From Legionella saoudiensis (GTDB lineage Bacteria > Pseudomonadota > Gammaproteobacteria > Legionellales > Legionellaceae), in NCBI RefSeq assembly GCF_001465875.1, contig NZ_LN901320.1, positions 186,001 to 250,000 on the forward strand: a stretch of 64,000 bases of DNA, given 5' to 3'. Each line of letters opens with the position of its first letter. Positions within the stretch are counted from its first letter, which is position 1. Below, in pieces: positions 1 to 8,485 of this stretch. A program made the translations under genes and the position numbers. The notes beneath the pieces are model-generated. The model saw only the letters and a list, made by a program, of their open reading frames with translations, made no database searches and was not told the origin of the DNA.

Positions 1-2
1 GA

Positions 3-86
3 CAAGATGCTTGGGAGTATACTACTTTTGATGCAGACGATTACTTGCCCGTAATGCATAATGAGTTTTGCCCTGTAGAAGCTTAA
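3..86 (+). CDS. C-terminal end of an unidentified protein (cut by the left edge)
   Basis: An open frame enters from the left edge and ends at a TAA at 84-86. The visible 27 residues end in HNEFCPVEA and are acidic and aromatic. They are too few to assign a family. A perfect 8-bp hairpin follows 25 bases after the stop and fits a transcription terminator, which supports this being a real gene end. The other two forward frames hit stops earlier, but the call rests on an open frame of only 84 bases. Confidence 0.45.
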   Translation, partial: QDAWEYTTFDADDYLPVMHNEFCPVEA

Positions 87-111
87 ATTCCTTTCTATTA
101 AATTAGCATAG

Positions 112-131
112 CCTGGTTGTTTGCAACCAGG
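112..131 (+). terminator. Hairpin terminator after the left-edge gene
   Basis: CCTGGTTG (112-119) and CAACCAGG (124-131) form a perfect 8-bp stem with a 4-base TTTG loop. It is followed by a T-rich stretch (ACTTTTGTAATTTG). Position and composition fit a rho-independent terminator for the gene ending at 86. Confidence 0.6.
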
Positions 132-168
132 ACTTTTGTAATTTGTCTATTTAAAGTCACTTTAAGAG

Positions 169-231
169 AACCTGGCTCTAAGCAACTAAGCTGCTTGATA
201 TTAAATAATAATCAGTTACCGCAGCCAGGTT
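169..231. repeat. Inverted repeat, 9-bp arms
   Basis: AACCTGGCT at 169-177 is the exact reverse complement of AGCCAGGTT at 223-231. Between them lies a second possible short pairing, AAGCA with TGCTT. The arms resemble the CCTGG-based hairpins at 112-131 and behind proA at 36037-36062. This may be a dispersed palindromic element or a second terminator. Confidence 0.45.
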
Positions 232-520
232 TAAGATTTCATAATCAAATCAATTTGTTTAAATGATAGCCCTCATCGAGTTAATCGAATCAAAGGTAAG
301 AATTTTGCTTGATACTAAGGTATAGAGAGAGTAAGTTTATTATTTTAAAGGAACTAATAAACTTATGTCATTATGATTCTTTTAGGCAGGATCGGAAAAA
401 CGTACTAAACTAAGATTCGGTGTAACCAGGAGACATGAGAGTTGCGAATTCTACCGGGTTTGCACCATGACAAAATTTACCTAGTTTGTAAATGCTTAAT
501 GTAGGCAAAGGAGCCGTAGA

Positions 521-2551
521 ATGAAAATTAAAGTATTAACTCTAGCCCTGTTATGTACTTCATCAGCCTTTTCCGCAAATATAGATAACGCAAAAATGCC
601 AACGGATGATGCACTACACCTGGATTGGATAGATACTAGTATCTCACCGGCTCAGGATTTTTATTCTTACGCAAATAAAAATTGGCAAAAAAATAATCCT
701 ATTCCTCCTGAATACCCAAGTTGGGGCAGTTTTAATGTGGTGCATGATAAAGTGCAGGATATTGTGCATCAAATGCTGATTAACGCAGCAGCAAATACTA
801 AAGCGAAGCCAGGCAGCATAGAGCAAAAAGTAGGAGATTTTTATTTCAGCGGTATGGATGAAGCAAATATTAACAAATTAGGTATAACACCTTTGCAGCC
901 AGAATTTGATCGCATCCAAAATATAAAAAATTTAATGGATCTACAAAATGAAATTGCTCATTTACATCAAATTGGTGTCGATGCATTTTTTGGTTTTGGG
1001 AGTATGCAAGATTATAAAAACAGTAGTGAAATGATTGCAGCCGCTGTGCAAGGAGGCCTAGGACTTCCCGACCGCGATTATTATTTAAAGGATACCCCAA
1101 AATTTAAATTGATCCGAGATGCTTATGTAACCCATATTGCCAAAATGTTTGAATTGTTAGGTGACAATCCTGAGAAAGCTGCTGCTGAGTCACGTCGAGT
1201 GATGGAGTTAGAAACACAATTTGCTAAAGCCTCGATGTCGCAAGTAGAGCAGCGCGATCCGCATGCTGTTTACCATATTATGGATAAAGCTCAATTAGAG
1301 AAAATGACGCCTAATTTTTCTTGGCCCGCCTATTTTACAGCCATGGGGCAAGATAATTTGAAAAGCATCAATATGGCAATGCCCAATTTTTTTGCAGCCC
1401 TCAATGAGCAACTTAAAACAGTTCCGCTTCAGGATTGGCAAACCTATTTACGCTGGCACTTAATCGATAATTACGCGCCTTATTTATCTAAACCTTTTGT
1501 TGATGAAAATTTTAAGATGGCAACCGCCTTAACGGGCACAGAAAAAATACTGCCTCGTTGGAAACGAGTAGTGAGCACTGAAAATGCAGCCTTAGGTTTT
1601 GCTATTGGTAAAATGTATGTCGAGCGTAATTTTTCACCTGAAGCCAAAAAACAAGCTCTAGAGTTACTGAAAAATATCCGCTATGTCTTGAATGAAGATA
1701 TTAAGAATCTTGCATGGATGACTCCGGCTACTCGCGAAGCCGCATTAAAAAAATTAGAGTTAATGGAGGAGCGCGTAGGTTATCCTTCAAAATGGTGGGA
1801 TTATTCATCACTGAAAATAGATCGTGGCCCTTATGTGTTGAACGTGCTTCGCGCCAATCAATTTTTAGTGCAACGTGATCTTAACAAAATTGGTAAACCC
1901 ATCGATCGAAGTGAATGGGGGATGACGCCACAAACAATTAATGCTTATTACGATCCCTCCATGAATAATCTAAATATTCCTGCAGGAATTTTGCAACCAC
2001 CATTTTTTGATCCCAAGGCACCTGCCGCAGTGAATTATGGAGCCATTGGTTTTGTTATGGGGCATGAGATGACTCATGGCTTTGATGATCAAGGAGCCCA
2101 ATTTGATGGCCATGGCAATTTAAAAAATTGGTGGACTCCTAATGACTTAACTCGATTTAAGGCGGCAACCCAATGCATTATTGATCAATATTCACAATAT
2201 GTAGTGAATGGCGATTTGCATGTACAAGGAAAATTAGTGGTAGGTGAGGCTGCGGCTGATTTAGGTGGGATTACATTAGCATATAGAGCATTTCACCATT
2301 CAGATGCTTATAAAAAGGCAAAAACAATAAATGGAATGACCCCTGATCAACAATTCTTTTTGGGTACGGCTCATGTTTGGGCAATGAACATACGTCCCCA
2401 ACAATTGCAAAATCAGGTAACAACGGATCCTCATCCACCGGCGAAATACCGAGTTAATGGAAGCTTAGCGAATATACCGCAATTCCAAGAGGCATTTAAT
2501 ATTCCGGATAATAGTCCCATGGTTAATGCAACTCGTTGTGTTATTTGGTAG
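521..2551 (+). CDS. M13 family (neprilysin/PepO-like) zinc metallopeptidase, secreted
   Basis: This 676-residue protein begins with a signal peptide (about residues 1-19, ending SAFSA). It carries the M13 zinc site HEMTH at 515-519 and the third ligand within GEAAAD, Glu576. The family substrate-binding motif NAYYDPS and the terminal CxxW motif (CVIW at the C-terminus) are both present. M13 enzymes cut short peptides outside the cytoplasm or in the periplasm. Length fits the family, and all catalytic residues are present, so it should be active. A GGAG ribosome site precedes the ATG. It stands alone, with non-coding DNA on both sides. The physiological substrate cannot be told from sequence. 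Confidence 0.93.
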   Translation: MKIKVLTLALLCTSSAFSANIDNAKMPTDDALHLDWIDTSISPAQDFYSYANKNWQKNNPIPPEYPSWGSFNVVHDKVQDIVHQMLINAAANTKAKPGSIEQKVGDFYFSGMDEANINKLGITPLQPEFDRIQNIKNLMDLQNEIAHLHQIGVDAFFGFGSMQDYKNSSEMIAAAVQGGLGLPDRDYYLKDTPKFKLIRDAYVTHIAKMFELLGDNPEKAAAESRRVMELETQFAKASMSQVEQRDPHAVYHIMDKAQLEKMTPNFSWPAYFTAMGQDNLKSINMAMPNFFAALNEQLKTVPLQDWQTYLRWHLIDNYAPYLSKPFVDENFKMATALTGTEKILPRWKRVVSTENAALGFAIGKMYVERNFSPEAKKQALELLKNIRYVLNEDIKNLAWMTPATREAALKKLELMEERVGYPSKWWDYSSLKIDRGPYVLNVLRANQFLVQRDLNKIGKPIDRSEWGMTPQTINAYYDPSMNNLNIPAGILQPPFFDPKAPAAVNYGAIGFVMGHEMTHGFDDQGAQFDGHGNLKNWWTPNDLTRFKAATQCIIDQYSQYVVNGDLHVQGKLVVGEAAADLGGITLAYRAFHHSDAYKKAKTINGMTPDQQFFLGTAHVWAMNIRPQQLQNQVTTDPHPPAKYRVNGSLANIPQFQEAFNIPDNSPMVNATRCVIW

Positions 2552-2706
2552 TACATTAGTTGCTAGCAACTAATGTACTTACCTAGGGCTCATAACCTAT
2601 CAGGAAGCACGTCATCTTGAGAAATTTTACGCTGAATATCTTCGAAATGGGTAAAAGCTTAAGTAAGTTTCTTGGTTGCTCGTAATTGGGTTAGATTAAG
2701 GAAGGG

Positions 2707-3171
2707 ATGCAAATGAAAAAAATCATGTTAATCACTTTAAGTTGTGTTTTTACCTGCTTCTCACAATTTGCTAGCGCAGAAACAAGTGAACTCAAGATAT
2801 TAGAAGCCAAAATGGATCAGGCAACAATCTATCTCAATAAAGAAAATACGCCAATGGCTTGGGAGTTAACCGTAGAAATCGCTAACATCATTAAAAAACA
2901 TCCTGAATATGATGATGGTGAATTTGCAGAGGGAATGATTGATATTGTTTCTAGGTTATTAACTAAGCCATGGAGCTATGCTAGTCCTTATATGACCGGT
3001 GATGTAAGCTCAGCCTTATTTCGCCAATTTATTTTGAATCATATTAATGAACTTTCTGATCCTAAGGATTTGCAGGCGATTAAAACTAATGTTTCCCAGA
3101 ATTGTAATCAAGTTAAATATCCTATTTGCAAACAATTACTCATAAAAGTTCAGGAAAGTATGTCTCAATAA
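2707..3171 (+). CDS. Small exported protein of unknown function
   Basis: This 154-residue protein has a clear signal peptide (MKK start, hydrophobic core, cleavage near QFASA at about residue 24). The mature part looks helical and soluble, contains two Cys residues close together near the C-terminus (NCNQVKYPIC) that could form a disulfide, and has no motif I recognise. The ribosome site AAGGAAGGG lies immediately before the first ATG, so translation may instead start at the second ATG (2713), which has better spacing. It is the first of three small exported or membrane genes in a row, each separated by about 100-150 bases and not obviously an operon. Confidence 0.7.
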   Translation: MQMKKIMLITLSCVFTCFSQFASAETSELKILEAKMDQATIYLNKENTPMAWELTVEIANIIKKHPEYDDGEFAEGMIDIVSRLLTKPWSYASPYMTGDVSSALFRQFILNHINELSDPKDLQAIKTNVSQNCNQVKYPICKQLLIKVQESMSQ

Positions 3172-3272
3172 ACTATAGGTAAGCACCGATTTATTGCTTC
3201 GCTAATAGGGCTACATTTATTGCCAGGACAACTATACTAAAAGGAGCAGTTACTCTATAAAGGTAGGCATTT

Positions 3273-3464
3273 ATGAACTTAAATCAGTTATTAATGGCTA
3301 TTTTAATGTTAATTTTATTTTTCTTGATAAATGAATATGTTCCTTTAGCCCCAATTATTAATTTACTTTTTAATTGCTTGATGATTGCAATTATTGTTCT
3401 TTATGTCATGCAATTTATGGGGGTAATTAAATCTATTTTGCCTGCACCTAAATTATTTAAATAA
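3273..3464 (+). CDS. Small inner-membrane protein with two hydrophobic segments (Thivi_2564-like)
   Basis: This 63-residue protein is nearly all hydrophobic, with two likely transmembrane helices (about residues 4-20 and 28-52) joined by a short NEYVPLAP turn. The pattern NxYVP in the turn resembles the small Thivi_2564-type membrane proteins found across gammaproteobacteria. That assignment is from memory of the family pattern and is moderate at best. The function of that family is unknown. A candidate ribosome site (AAAGGTAGGC) stands before the ATG. Confidence 0.6.
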   Translation: MNLNQLLMAILMLILFFLINEYVPLAPIINLLFNCLMIAIIVLYVMQFMGVIKSILPAPKLFK

Positions 3465-3616
3465 GCCTTACCCTATAAATTTGTTTCATGTATGATGGAT
3501 CTGGAAGACAGAAGTGCTAGTATATTTAAAAAATATCTTTTTGGGCAAAATCGAATAACTTGTTCTATATATTAGGATAAGTGTGTTTTTTAGGAACAAA
3601 AACAGAGGGAGGTATT

Positions 3617-3946
3617 ATGGTAAGGAACCCAATACAAATATTTAGTGGCATCTTGTTTACTTTATTTTCTTTGCACGCTTTTGCTGAGGAAAGCATCCGT
3701 ATTACAGTAAAAACTAAAGAAAATACTGCTGCAGGTATTGGCTATTCTGTGGATGGACAGCGTTCAGGCGCGATTGGTAAATCATACACAGGTAAAGGTT
3801 CCAAAAATAGGACCTATGTTTTTGGGTATAGAAAAAACTCCATTGTTGGCGCAAATATTACTTGTGGCTCTCGTGTTTTAACTAAAGATACTACTGTTAC
3901 CCTAGTGACTAAAGGGGAGCAGTGCCTAAGCGTTATCGAAGAATAA
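3617..3946 (+). CDS. Small exported protein of unknown function
   Basis: The start is placed at the ATG at 3617 because GAGGGAGG lies five bases upstream and a signal peptide follows directly (MVRNPIQIF... to LHAFAEE). The reading frame extends further upstream but without a ribosome site. The mature protein is about 85 residues, rich in Lys, Gly, Ser and Thr, with two Cys (TCGS and EQCLS) that could form a disulfide. It looks like a small beta-rich periplasmic or secreted protein. I do not recognise the family. A 20-bp perfect hairpin begins at the base after the stop codon. Confidence 0.7.
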   Translation: MVRNPIQIFSGILFTLFSLHAFAEESIRITVKTKENTAAGIGYSVDGQRSGAIGKSYTGKGSKNRTYVFGYRKNSIVGANITCGSRVLTKDTTVTLVTKGEQCLSVIEE

Positions 3947-3994
3947 TTTTTTATTTCCCCATATTTTAAGTGCGAAATATGGGGAAATAAAAAA
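3947..3994. terminator. Perfect 20-bp hairpin directly after the stop codon
   Basis: TTTTTTATTTCCCCATATTT (3947-3966) pairs perfectly with its reverse complement at 3975-3994 around the loop TAAGTGCG. The T-run is in the 5' arm and the A-run in the 3' arm, so the U-tract is part of the stem and does not follow it. It may still end transcription or protect the 3' end of the mRNA. Confidence 0.6.
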
Positions 3995-4059
3995 ACACCC
4001 ATTTCCTACCTTATCAAAATTAGAGATAATTAGCGTAAGAATTCTTAAAGATAATAATT

Positions 4060-4581
4060 ATGAATAAAAATCAGACTGCTATCCGTATAGCAAATGTACA
4101 GGATGCAGAAGCAATCTCGAAGGTACATATTTGTTCTTGGCAAAAGATGTATAAAGAGTTCATTCCGGAAGAGGTCTTAAAAAACTTATCTTTAATTGAG
4201 CGCACTCAACAATGGTCCAAGTTAATAGAACAGAATGTGCGAGTACTTATTTGTGAGTATGAGCGGCAACTTATTGGTTTTGCAAGTATTTGCGCCTTTC
4301 GTGGAAACAGTACCCAGAGTGCATTTGGAGAAATTAGTGCCATTTATTTGCATCCTGATTATTGGCGGATGGGCTTAGGAACTCAATTATGTTTGGCCGC
4401 AATGTCAGAATTAGTTGCGATGGGCTATAAAAAGGTTGGGTTATGGGTATTAGAAGAGAATAGCCAGGCAAGGAATTTTTACGAAGCATTAGGCTTTACA
4501 CTTTCAGAAGCAACGAAATTTGAAGAATTTTATGAGGGGGGCGCATTATTAAAAGAAGTACTTTATATAAAAACCCTTTAA
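4060..4581 (+). CDS. GNAT family N-acetyltransferase
   Basis: This 173-residue protein shows the GNAT fold order: an N-terminal strand (TAIRIANVQDAEAISKVHICSW), the motif A region with IYLHPDYWRMGLGTQLC, where the R-x-x-G-x-G-like RMGLGT is the acetyl-CoA phosphate-binding loop, and a motif B region with NSQARNFYEALGF. The NFYEALGF signature is typical of enzymes that acetylate small molecules or protein N-termini. The acceptor cannot be inferred. It is a single gene with no linked partner. Confidence 0.88.
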   Translation: MNKNQTAIRIANVQDAEAISKVHICSWQKMYKEFIPEEVLKNLSLIERTQQWSKLIEQNVRVLICEYERQLIGFASICAFRGNSTQSAFGEISAIYLHPDYWRMGLGTQLCLAAMSELVAMGYKKVGLWVLEENSQARNFYEALGFTLSEATKFEEFYEGGALLKEVLYIKTL

Positions 4582-4884
4582 TTTATCTCCTGATTAGGAA
4601 TGAAGTGAACAGCTAGAGCCTGCGTCCGGCTCCTGGGCTGCTTCGTCACTATGGTTCTCGCAATTGACGGAATATTAAATCGAAAGATAATCACTGACTA
4701 CTCAATTAAATTTATTCCCGTCATTGCGAACAAAGTGAAGCAACCCAGGGTTCTGTGCTCCTGACCCTCTGGGTTGCTCGTTCCTCCATTAGAGTAACTA
4801 CGAAACATTAAATTTACCCCTGTCATTGCAAACAAAGTGAAGCAATTCAAGGTTTATGCTGCTTCCAATCGGATTACTTTATTA
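4582..4884. repeat. Cluster of three dispersed palindromic repeat copies in a gene-free stretch
   Basis: Three related segments lie between the GNAT gene and selO: about 4632-4670 (reverse orientation, CCTGGGCTGCTTCGTCACTA...), about 4719-4780 (GTCATTGCGAACAAAGTGAAG followed by CAACCCAGGG and then an inverted TCTGGGTTGCTCG), and about 4820-4853 (GTCATTGCAAACAAAGTGAAG). They share the core GTCATTGCGAA-CAAAGTGAAGCAACCCAG, which also occurs at 22212-22292 and 27474-27560. The pairing of CAACCCAG with CTGGGTTG makes each copy foldable. No gene is visible in this stretch. Confidence 0.7.
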
Positions 4885-6366
4885 CTATGTTCCACAAAAA
4901 GTTTGCATCACCCGTTCCATAGGTCGCGGTAATGATTGTAAATCCTCTGTATTAGCTTGTTGCTGATAAGGACTCTTTAATACCTCCAATAGTCTATCCA
5001 TTAAGCTACGATCATTATTTTGTATAAAATGATTTATGGCATTTTCTACTAAATGATTTCTCGGTATGTAGGTGGGATTAACCTGATTCATCCGGTTTTT
5101 TATAGTCTCAATGTCCAGGGCTTGTTGGCTTACATAATTAGACCAATCATTGACCCATTGTTCTCCTTGAGCCTGTCCTCCTAAGGCCTGGATTAAACTT
5201 TTTTGTGGCTCTGGGGAATCAATTGCCAGGCTTAATAAGCGAAAGGTATTAGTAAAATCAGGTTTATACTGTTGCAATAAAGCAAAAAATAATTCAATGA
5301 GCTTCACCGTGTGTTCATTAAGCTCGATTAACCCAAGCTTAGCTCGTACTTTCGCACTCCAATAATAATGAAAACGGTCAGGAAATGAATTAAGAACTTC
5401 ATCTAAGGCCTCTTGTTCTTGCTCATTGAATAAAGATTGGAGCACCAAACGAAGAATAGTTAAATTCCAGTGGGCAATAGTGGGTTGCTGACCAAAGGCG
5501 TAGCGTCCCATAGTATCAATTGAACTATAAACTTGTTTAAAATCAAATTCATCCATAAACGCACAGGGGCCATAATCGAGCGTTTCTCCAGAAATCGCCA
5601 TATTATCTGTATTCATCACCCCATGGATGCAACCAACGCCCATCCATTCGGCCATGAGGCTGGCTTGGCGCTCCATGATGGTTTTAAATAACTCCAGGTA
5701 AGGAACATCTTGGAGCAGTAATTCTGGAAAATGCCGTTTTAGCGCATAGTCAGCCAAACATTTTAAAAGAGGAGTATTCTTTTGAGTCGCCGCATATTCA
5801 AATGAGCCCACCCGTAAACTACTGGCCGCAATACGCGTGAGCACTCCAGCTGGAACTAATCCTGTTTGACGATAAATTTGTTCATCAGAGGCAATTGCTG
5901 CCAGGCAACGAGTAGTAGGGATGTTTAAACCATGCATTGCCTCGCTAAGGATGTATTCTCTTAATACTGCTGATAGTGGTGCCCGACCATCACCATTGCG
6001 AGAAAATCGAGTTCTTCCAGAGCCCTTTAATTGCATATCCCAGTGTGTTCCATCTTTTGCGATAATTTCTCCCAGCATGATGGCACGCCCATCCCCCAGA
6101 ATGGGAACGAAATGGCCGAATTGGTGGCCTGAGTAGGCTAAGGCAACACTTTGTAACTTTGGGAGCGTCCAGTTACCTGCATAAATTGCTATGGCCTCTT
6201 CTTCACTATAAGTCGCTGAGGGATATTCACCAAGGAAAGTAGCTAACTCATGATTGAAGTGCACCAATGAGGGGTTTCTAATAGGGGTTGGGGCAATTTT
6301 TTCATAAAAATTATCAGGGAGTTGCAGGTAGGATGTAGCAGTTATGTTGGGGATCAAAACAATCAA
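4885..6366 (-). CDS. selO: Protein adenylyltransferase SelO (YdiU/UPF0061)
   Basis: This protein of about 493 residues is a SelO-type pseudokinase that transfers AMP from ATP to Ser/Thr/Tyr of target proteins, with known roles in redox stress. Visible family motifs: GDGRAIMLGE (about 91-100), QLKGSGRTRFSRNGDGRAP (112-130), and HGVMNTDN with Asp254 and DYGP with Asp264, the base and metal ligands. The C-terminus has a single Cys (FCGT) where eukaryotic SelO has Sec or Cys. The frame opens with TTG at 6366 and there is no nearby ATG. A second TTG at 6357 has better spacing from an AGG, so the exact start is uncertain by three codons. Confidence 0.93.
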   Translation of the reverse strand: MIVLIPNITATSYLQLPDNFYEKIAPTPIRNPSLVHFNHELATFLGEYPSATYSEEEAIAIYAGNWTLPKLQSVALAYSGHQFGHFVPILGDGRAIMLGEIIAKDGTHWDMQLKGSGRTRFSRNGDGRAPLSAVLREYILSEAMHGLNIPTTRCLAAIASDEQIYRQTGLVPAGVLTRIAASSLRVGSFEYAATQKNTPLLKCLADYALKRHFPELLLQDVPYLELFKTIMERQASLMAEWMGVGCIHGVMNTDNMAISGETLDYGPCAFMDEFDFKQVYSSIDTMGRYAFGQQPTIAHWNLTILRLVLQSLFNEQEQEALDEVLNSFPDRFHYYWSAKVRAKLGLIELNEHTVKLIELFFALLQQYKPDFTNTFRLLSLAIDSPEPQKSLIQALGGQAQGEQWVNDWSNYVSQQALDIETIKNRMNQVNPTYIPRNHLVENAINHFIQNNDRSLMDRLLEVLKSPYQQQANTEDLQSLPRPMERVMQTFCGT

Positions 6367-6488
6367 CCTATAAAACGTTTTAATACCTAATTATAGTTCT
6401 GGAGTCATTTGAGCTAAAGGGCTTAGCTATAATTTACTATACTTAATTGGATCAGTTCATGCAGTTGCATGATTACAAGGAGCTAAAA

Positions 6489-7232
6489 ATGGACAAACAA
6501 GTGGTTCTTATAACCGGAGCTCTTGCCGGTATTGGCAGGGCAACGGCTTTTGCTTTTGCTCGCGAGGGAGCAAATCTTATTATTTCTGGACGCCGGCAAG
6601 AAGAAGGGGAATCTCTGGCAAACGAGTTAAGGGCTTTGGGTGCTGAGGTTGAGTTTGTACGGGCTGATGTTCGCAATGAAGGAGACGTTAAGACTTTAGT
6701 GGAGCAGACCATAAATCGTTTTGAGCGCCTGGATGTTGCAGTGAATAATGCCGGAATAGAGGGGGAGCATGCCCAAGTAGTTGAAAGCACTATTGAAAGT
6801 TATCATGCAGTGTTTGATACGAATGTAGTAGGAGTGCTTCTTTGCCTTAAGTATGAGCTGCAAGTGATGATTCCTCAAGGCTCAGGTTCTATTATTAATA
6901 TTTCATCCGTTGCTGGTAGAAAAGGTTTCCCAGGGGCTGCGATTTACTGCGCTAGTAAACATGCTGTTGAAGGCTTAACTAAAGTTGCAGCACTTGAGGC
7001 AGCCAGTGCTAATGTACGCGTGAATGCAGTTTCTCCTGGCCCAATTGATACGGCAATGTTTGATCGTTTTACCGCCACAGATGAAGTAAAAGAAGTATTT
7101 ATTAACCAGGTTCCCTTAAAACGTCTAGGGCGTCCTGATGAAATCGCTAAGACCATTGTCTTTTTAGCTTCCGATAAAGCACCTTATATTACAGGTCAAT
7201 TCATTGGGGTTGATGGTGGGTTAATGGCATAG
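6489..7232 (+). CDS. Short-chain dehydrogenase/reductase (SDR)
   Basis: The start at 6489 follows AAGGAG by a normal spacer. The frame extends 14 codons upstream without a ribosome site. The 247-residue product has the classical SDR layout: cofactor loop TGALAGIG (9-16), NNAG (87-90), the active-site Asn in DTNVVG, catalytic Ser at about 140/141 (INISSVAG), Tyr154 and Lys158 in YCASK, and the C-terminal GQFIGVDGGLMA typical of FabG-like enzymes. Arg27 and Arg37 near the cofactor pocket (GRRQEE) suggest NADP(H). The substrate is unknown and the gene stands alone, so I do not give a symbol. Confidence 0.9.
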   Translation: MDKQVVLITGALAGIGRATAFAFAREGANLIISGRRQEEGESLANELRALGAEVEFVRADVRNEGDVKTLVEQTINRFERLDVAVNNAGIEGEHAQVVESTIESYHAVFDTNVVGVLLCLKYELQVMIPQGSGSIINISSVAGRKGFPGAAIYCASKHAVEGLTKVAALEAASANVRVNAVSPGPIDTAMFDRFTATDEVKEVFINQVPLKRLGRPDEIAKTIVFLASDKAPYITGQFIGVDGGLMA

Positions 7233-7262
7233 AGATACGTTATGTTGGGGGTATAATTTAGG

Positions 7263-7284
7263 TTGGACATGGAGGCATGTCCAA
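7263..7284 (+). terminator. Hairpin after the SDR gene
   Basis: TTGGACAT (7263-7270) pairs exactly with ATGTCCAA (7277-7284) around GGAGGC. It lies 30 bases after the SDR stop. There is no strong T-run, so the terminator assignment is by position. Confidence 0.45.
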
Positions 7285-7433
7285 GTCCTATGTTCAGTAT
7301 TGACTTGTTTTCGATGGTCATCATCATAGGCGGATCTATGAGGCAAGTTAACTTCAAAAAAACCACTCGATGCCTCAAGCTACAGGACTACCCCAAACAT
7401 AATATGATTCAATTGAGTGATTCAAAAAGAATA

Positions 7434-7461
7434 AGCCATTTTTGTCTTCAAAAAAATGGCT
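7434..7461 (+). promoter_or_regulatory. Hairpin in the leader of the omptin gene
   Basis: AGCCATTTTTG (7434-7444) pairs with CAAAAAAATGGCT (7449-7461) around TCTT. It sits about 50 bases before the omptin start codon. It may be a terminator for read-through from upstream or a structured mRNA leader. The sequence alone cannot decide. Confidence 0.4.
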
Positions 7462-7513
7462 AAATAGGGTAAAAGGTGCTCCTGAAAATAAGAAGTAAGG
7501 AACATTAATAATA

Positions 7514-8452
7514 ATGAAAAAAACAACATGGTCACAGTTAATCTTAACTACAGTCTCAATTGCAACGTCAAGCACTTACGCGGCAACCACCTCATTAACC
7601 GATCATTTCTCTGTGAATGCATCGATTGGGTATTTAGCCGGAAAATCACAAGAGTTTGTTTATGACGAGGGAGGCGCTGAAAAACTAAGCCAATTAAATT
7701 GGAAAATTAATGGCGCTGCCGTGATTAAGGGCGAAACAAATTACACCTTGTTACCCTGGCTTGGCTTTAATGCTCAAGGATGGATAACTTTAGCCAATGG
7801 TGATGCCGTAATGGATGATTATGATTGGGTAAATCCATTTCAAAGACATTGGAGCGATTGGTCACACAGTAAAGACACTGATTTGCGTCAGGCAAATGAG
7901 TTTGATTTGAACCTTAGAGCCCGCTTCTTCCGGCTCTCATCAGTACAATTAGCGGCTATGGTTGGATACCAGCGGACCTTATTCAGCTTTTTAGCAAAAG
8001 GTGGATGCTATGTTTATAACGATGGCGCCGATGTAGGTTGTTTTCCCGAAGGAGAAAAGGGAATTGGCTATAAACAAACTTTTAGCACGCCATATATCGG
8101 AATATTAGGTAATTATCGCCTTAATGCTTATGAGCTTAATGCTCTGTTTAAATACAGTAGCTGGGTTACTGCAAAAGATGTGGACCAACATTATATGCGT
8201 GACCTCACCTTCCATGAGCGTGGAGATAATTTTGAATTTTATAATGTTACGGTTAATGCCGGTTATTATGTAAGGCCACAGATCAAACTCTTTGCTGAAG
8301 GTGCTTTTAGTTACATACCGAATAAGGTAGCAGACATGAATATAAGAAATAATGCGACGCAAGACGAAATTTATATTCCCGCAAGCGCTGGGCTAAATAA
8401 TAAAAATATGGTGCTCTCGTTAGGCATTCAATATAAGGGTATGGCGGGATAA
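7514..8452 (+). CDS. Omptin family outer-membrane protease
   Basis: This 312-residue protein has a signal peptide (ending near STYAAT) and aligns by eye along its whole length with OmpT/Pla. Conserved stretches are KLSQLNWKINGAAVIKG (57-73), ANEFDLNL (127-134), GYKQTFSTPYIG (185-196) and VNAGYYV. The omptin catalytic pairs are present: Asp102/Asp104 in DDYDW and Asp224/His226 in DVDQHY. Omptins are 10-stranded outer-membrane barrels that cut after basic residues and need rough LPS. L. pneumophila has an omptin that activates plasminogen, and this is a plausible ortholog. The insertion NDGADVGCFPEGEKG holds a Cys that could pair with the Cys at 165. The start ATG at 7514 has only a weak ribosome site (AAGGAACATTAATA). 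Confidence 0.93.
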   Translation: MKKTTWSQLILTTVSIATSSTYAATTSLTDHFSVNASIGYLAGKSQEFVYDEGGAEKLSQLNWKINGAAVIKGETNYTLLPWLGFNAQGWITLANGDAVMDDYDWVNPFQRHWSDWSHSKDTDLRQANEFDLNLRARFFRLSSVQLAAMVGYQRTLFSFLAKGGCYVYNDGADVGCFPEGEKGIGYKQTFSTPYIGILGNYRLNAYELNALFKYSSWVTAKDVDQHYMRDLTFHERGDNFEFYNVTVNAGYYVRPQIKLFAEGAFSYIPNKVADMNIRNNATQDEIYIPASAGLNNKNMVLSLGIQYKGMAG

Positions 8453-8485
8453 TTGCCGTAAAAGGAGAAAAAACAAGGAATACGA

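Larger units (their letters stand above)
87..520. other. 434-base non-coding region with two inverted repeats
   Basis: I see no convincing gene here. The stretch holds the hairpin at 112-131, a wider inverted repeat at 169-231, and an AT-rich leader before the M13 peptidase gene at 521. The sequence GGAG at 511-514 is the ribosome binding site of that gene. The promoter of the peptidase gene presumably lies between about 240 and 500, but I cannot place it with confidence. Confidence 0.6.

Noticed and set aside
870..1100. Reverse-strand open frame inside the M13 peptidase gene
   Set aside because: It lies wholly within a gene with clear family motifs, has no ribosome site and shows no recognisable domain.
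6473..6790. 105-codon reverse frame inside the SDR gene
   Set aside because: It is the antisense shadow of a strongly conserved Rossmann domain; its Ser/Arg-rich composition is typical of such shadows.
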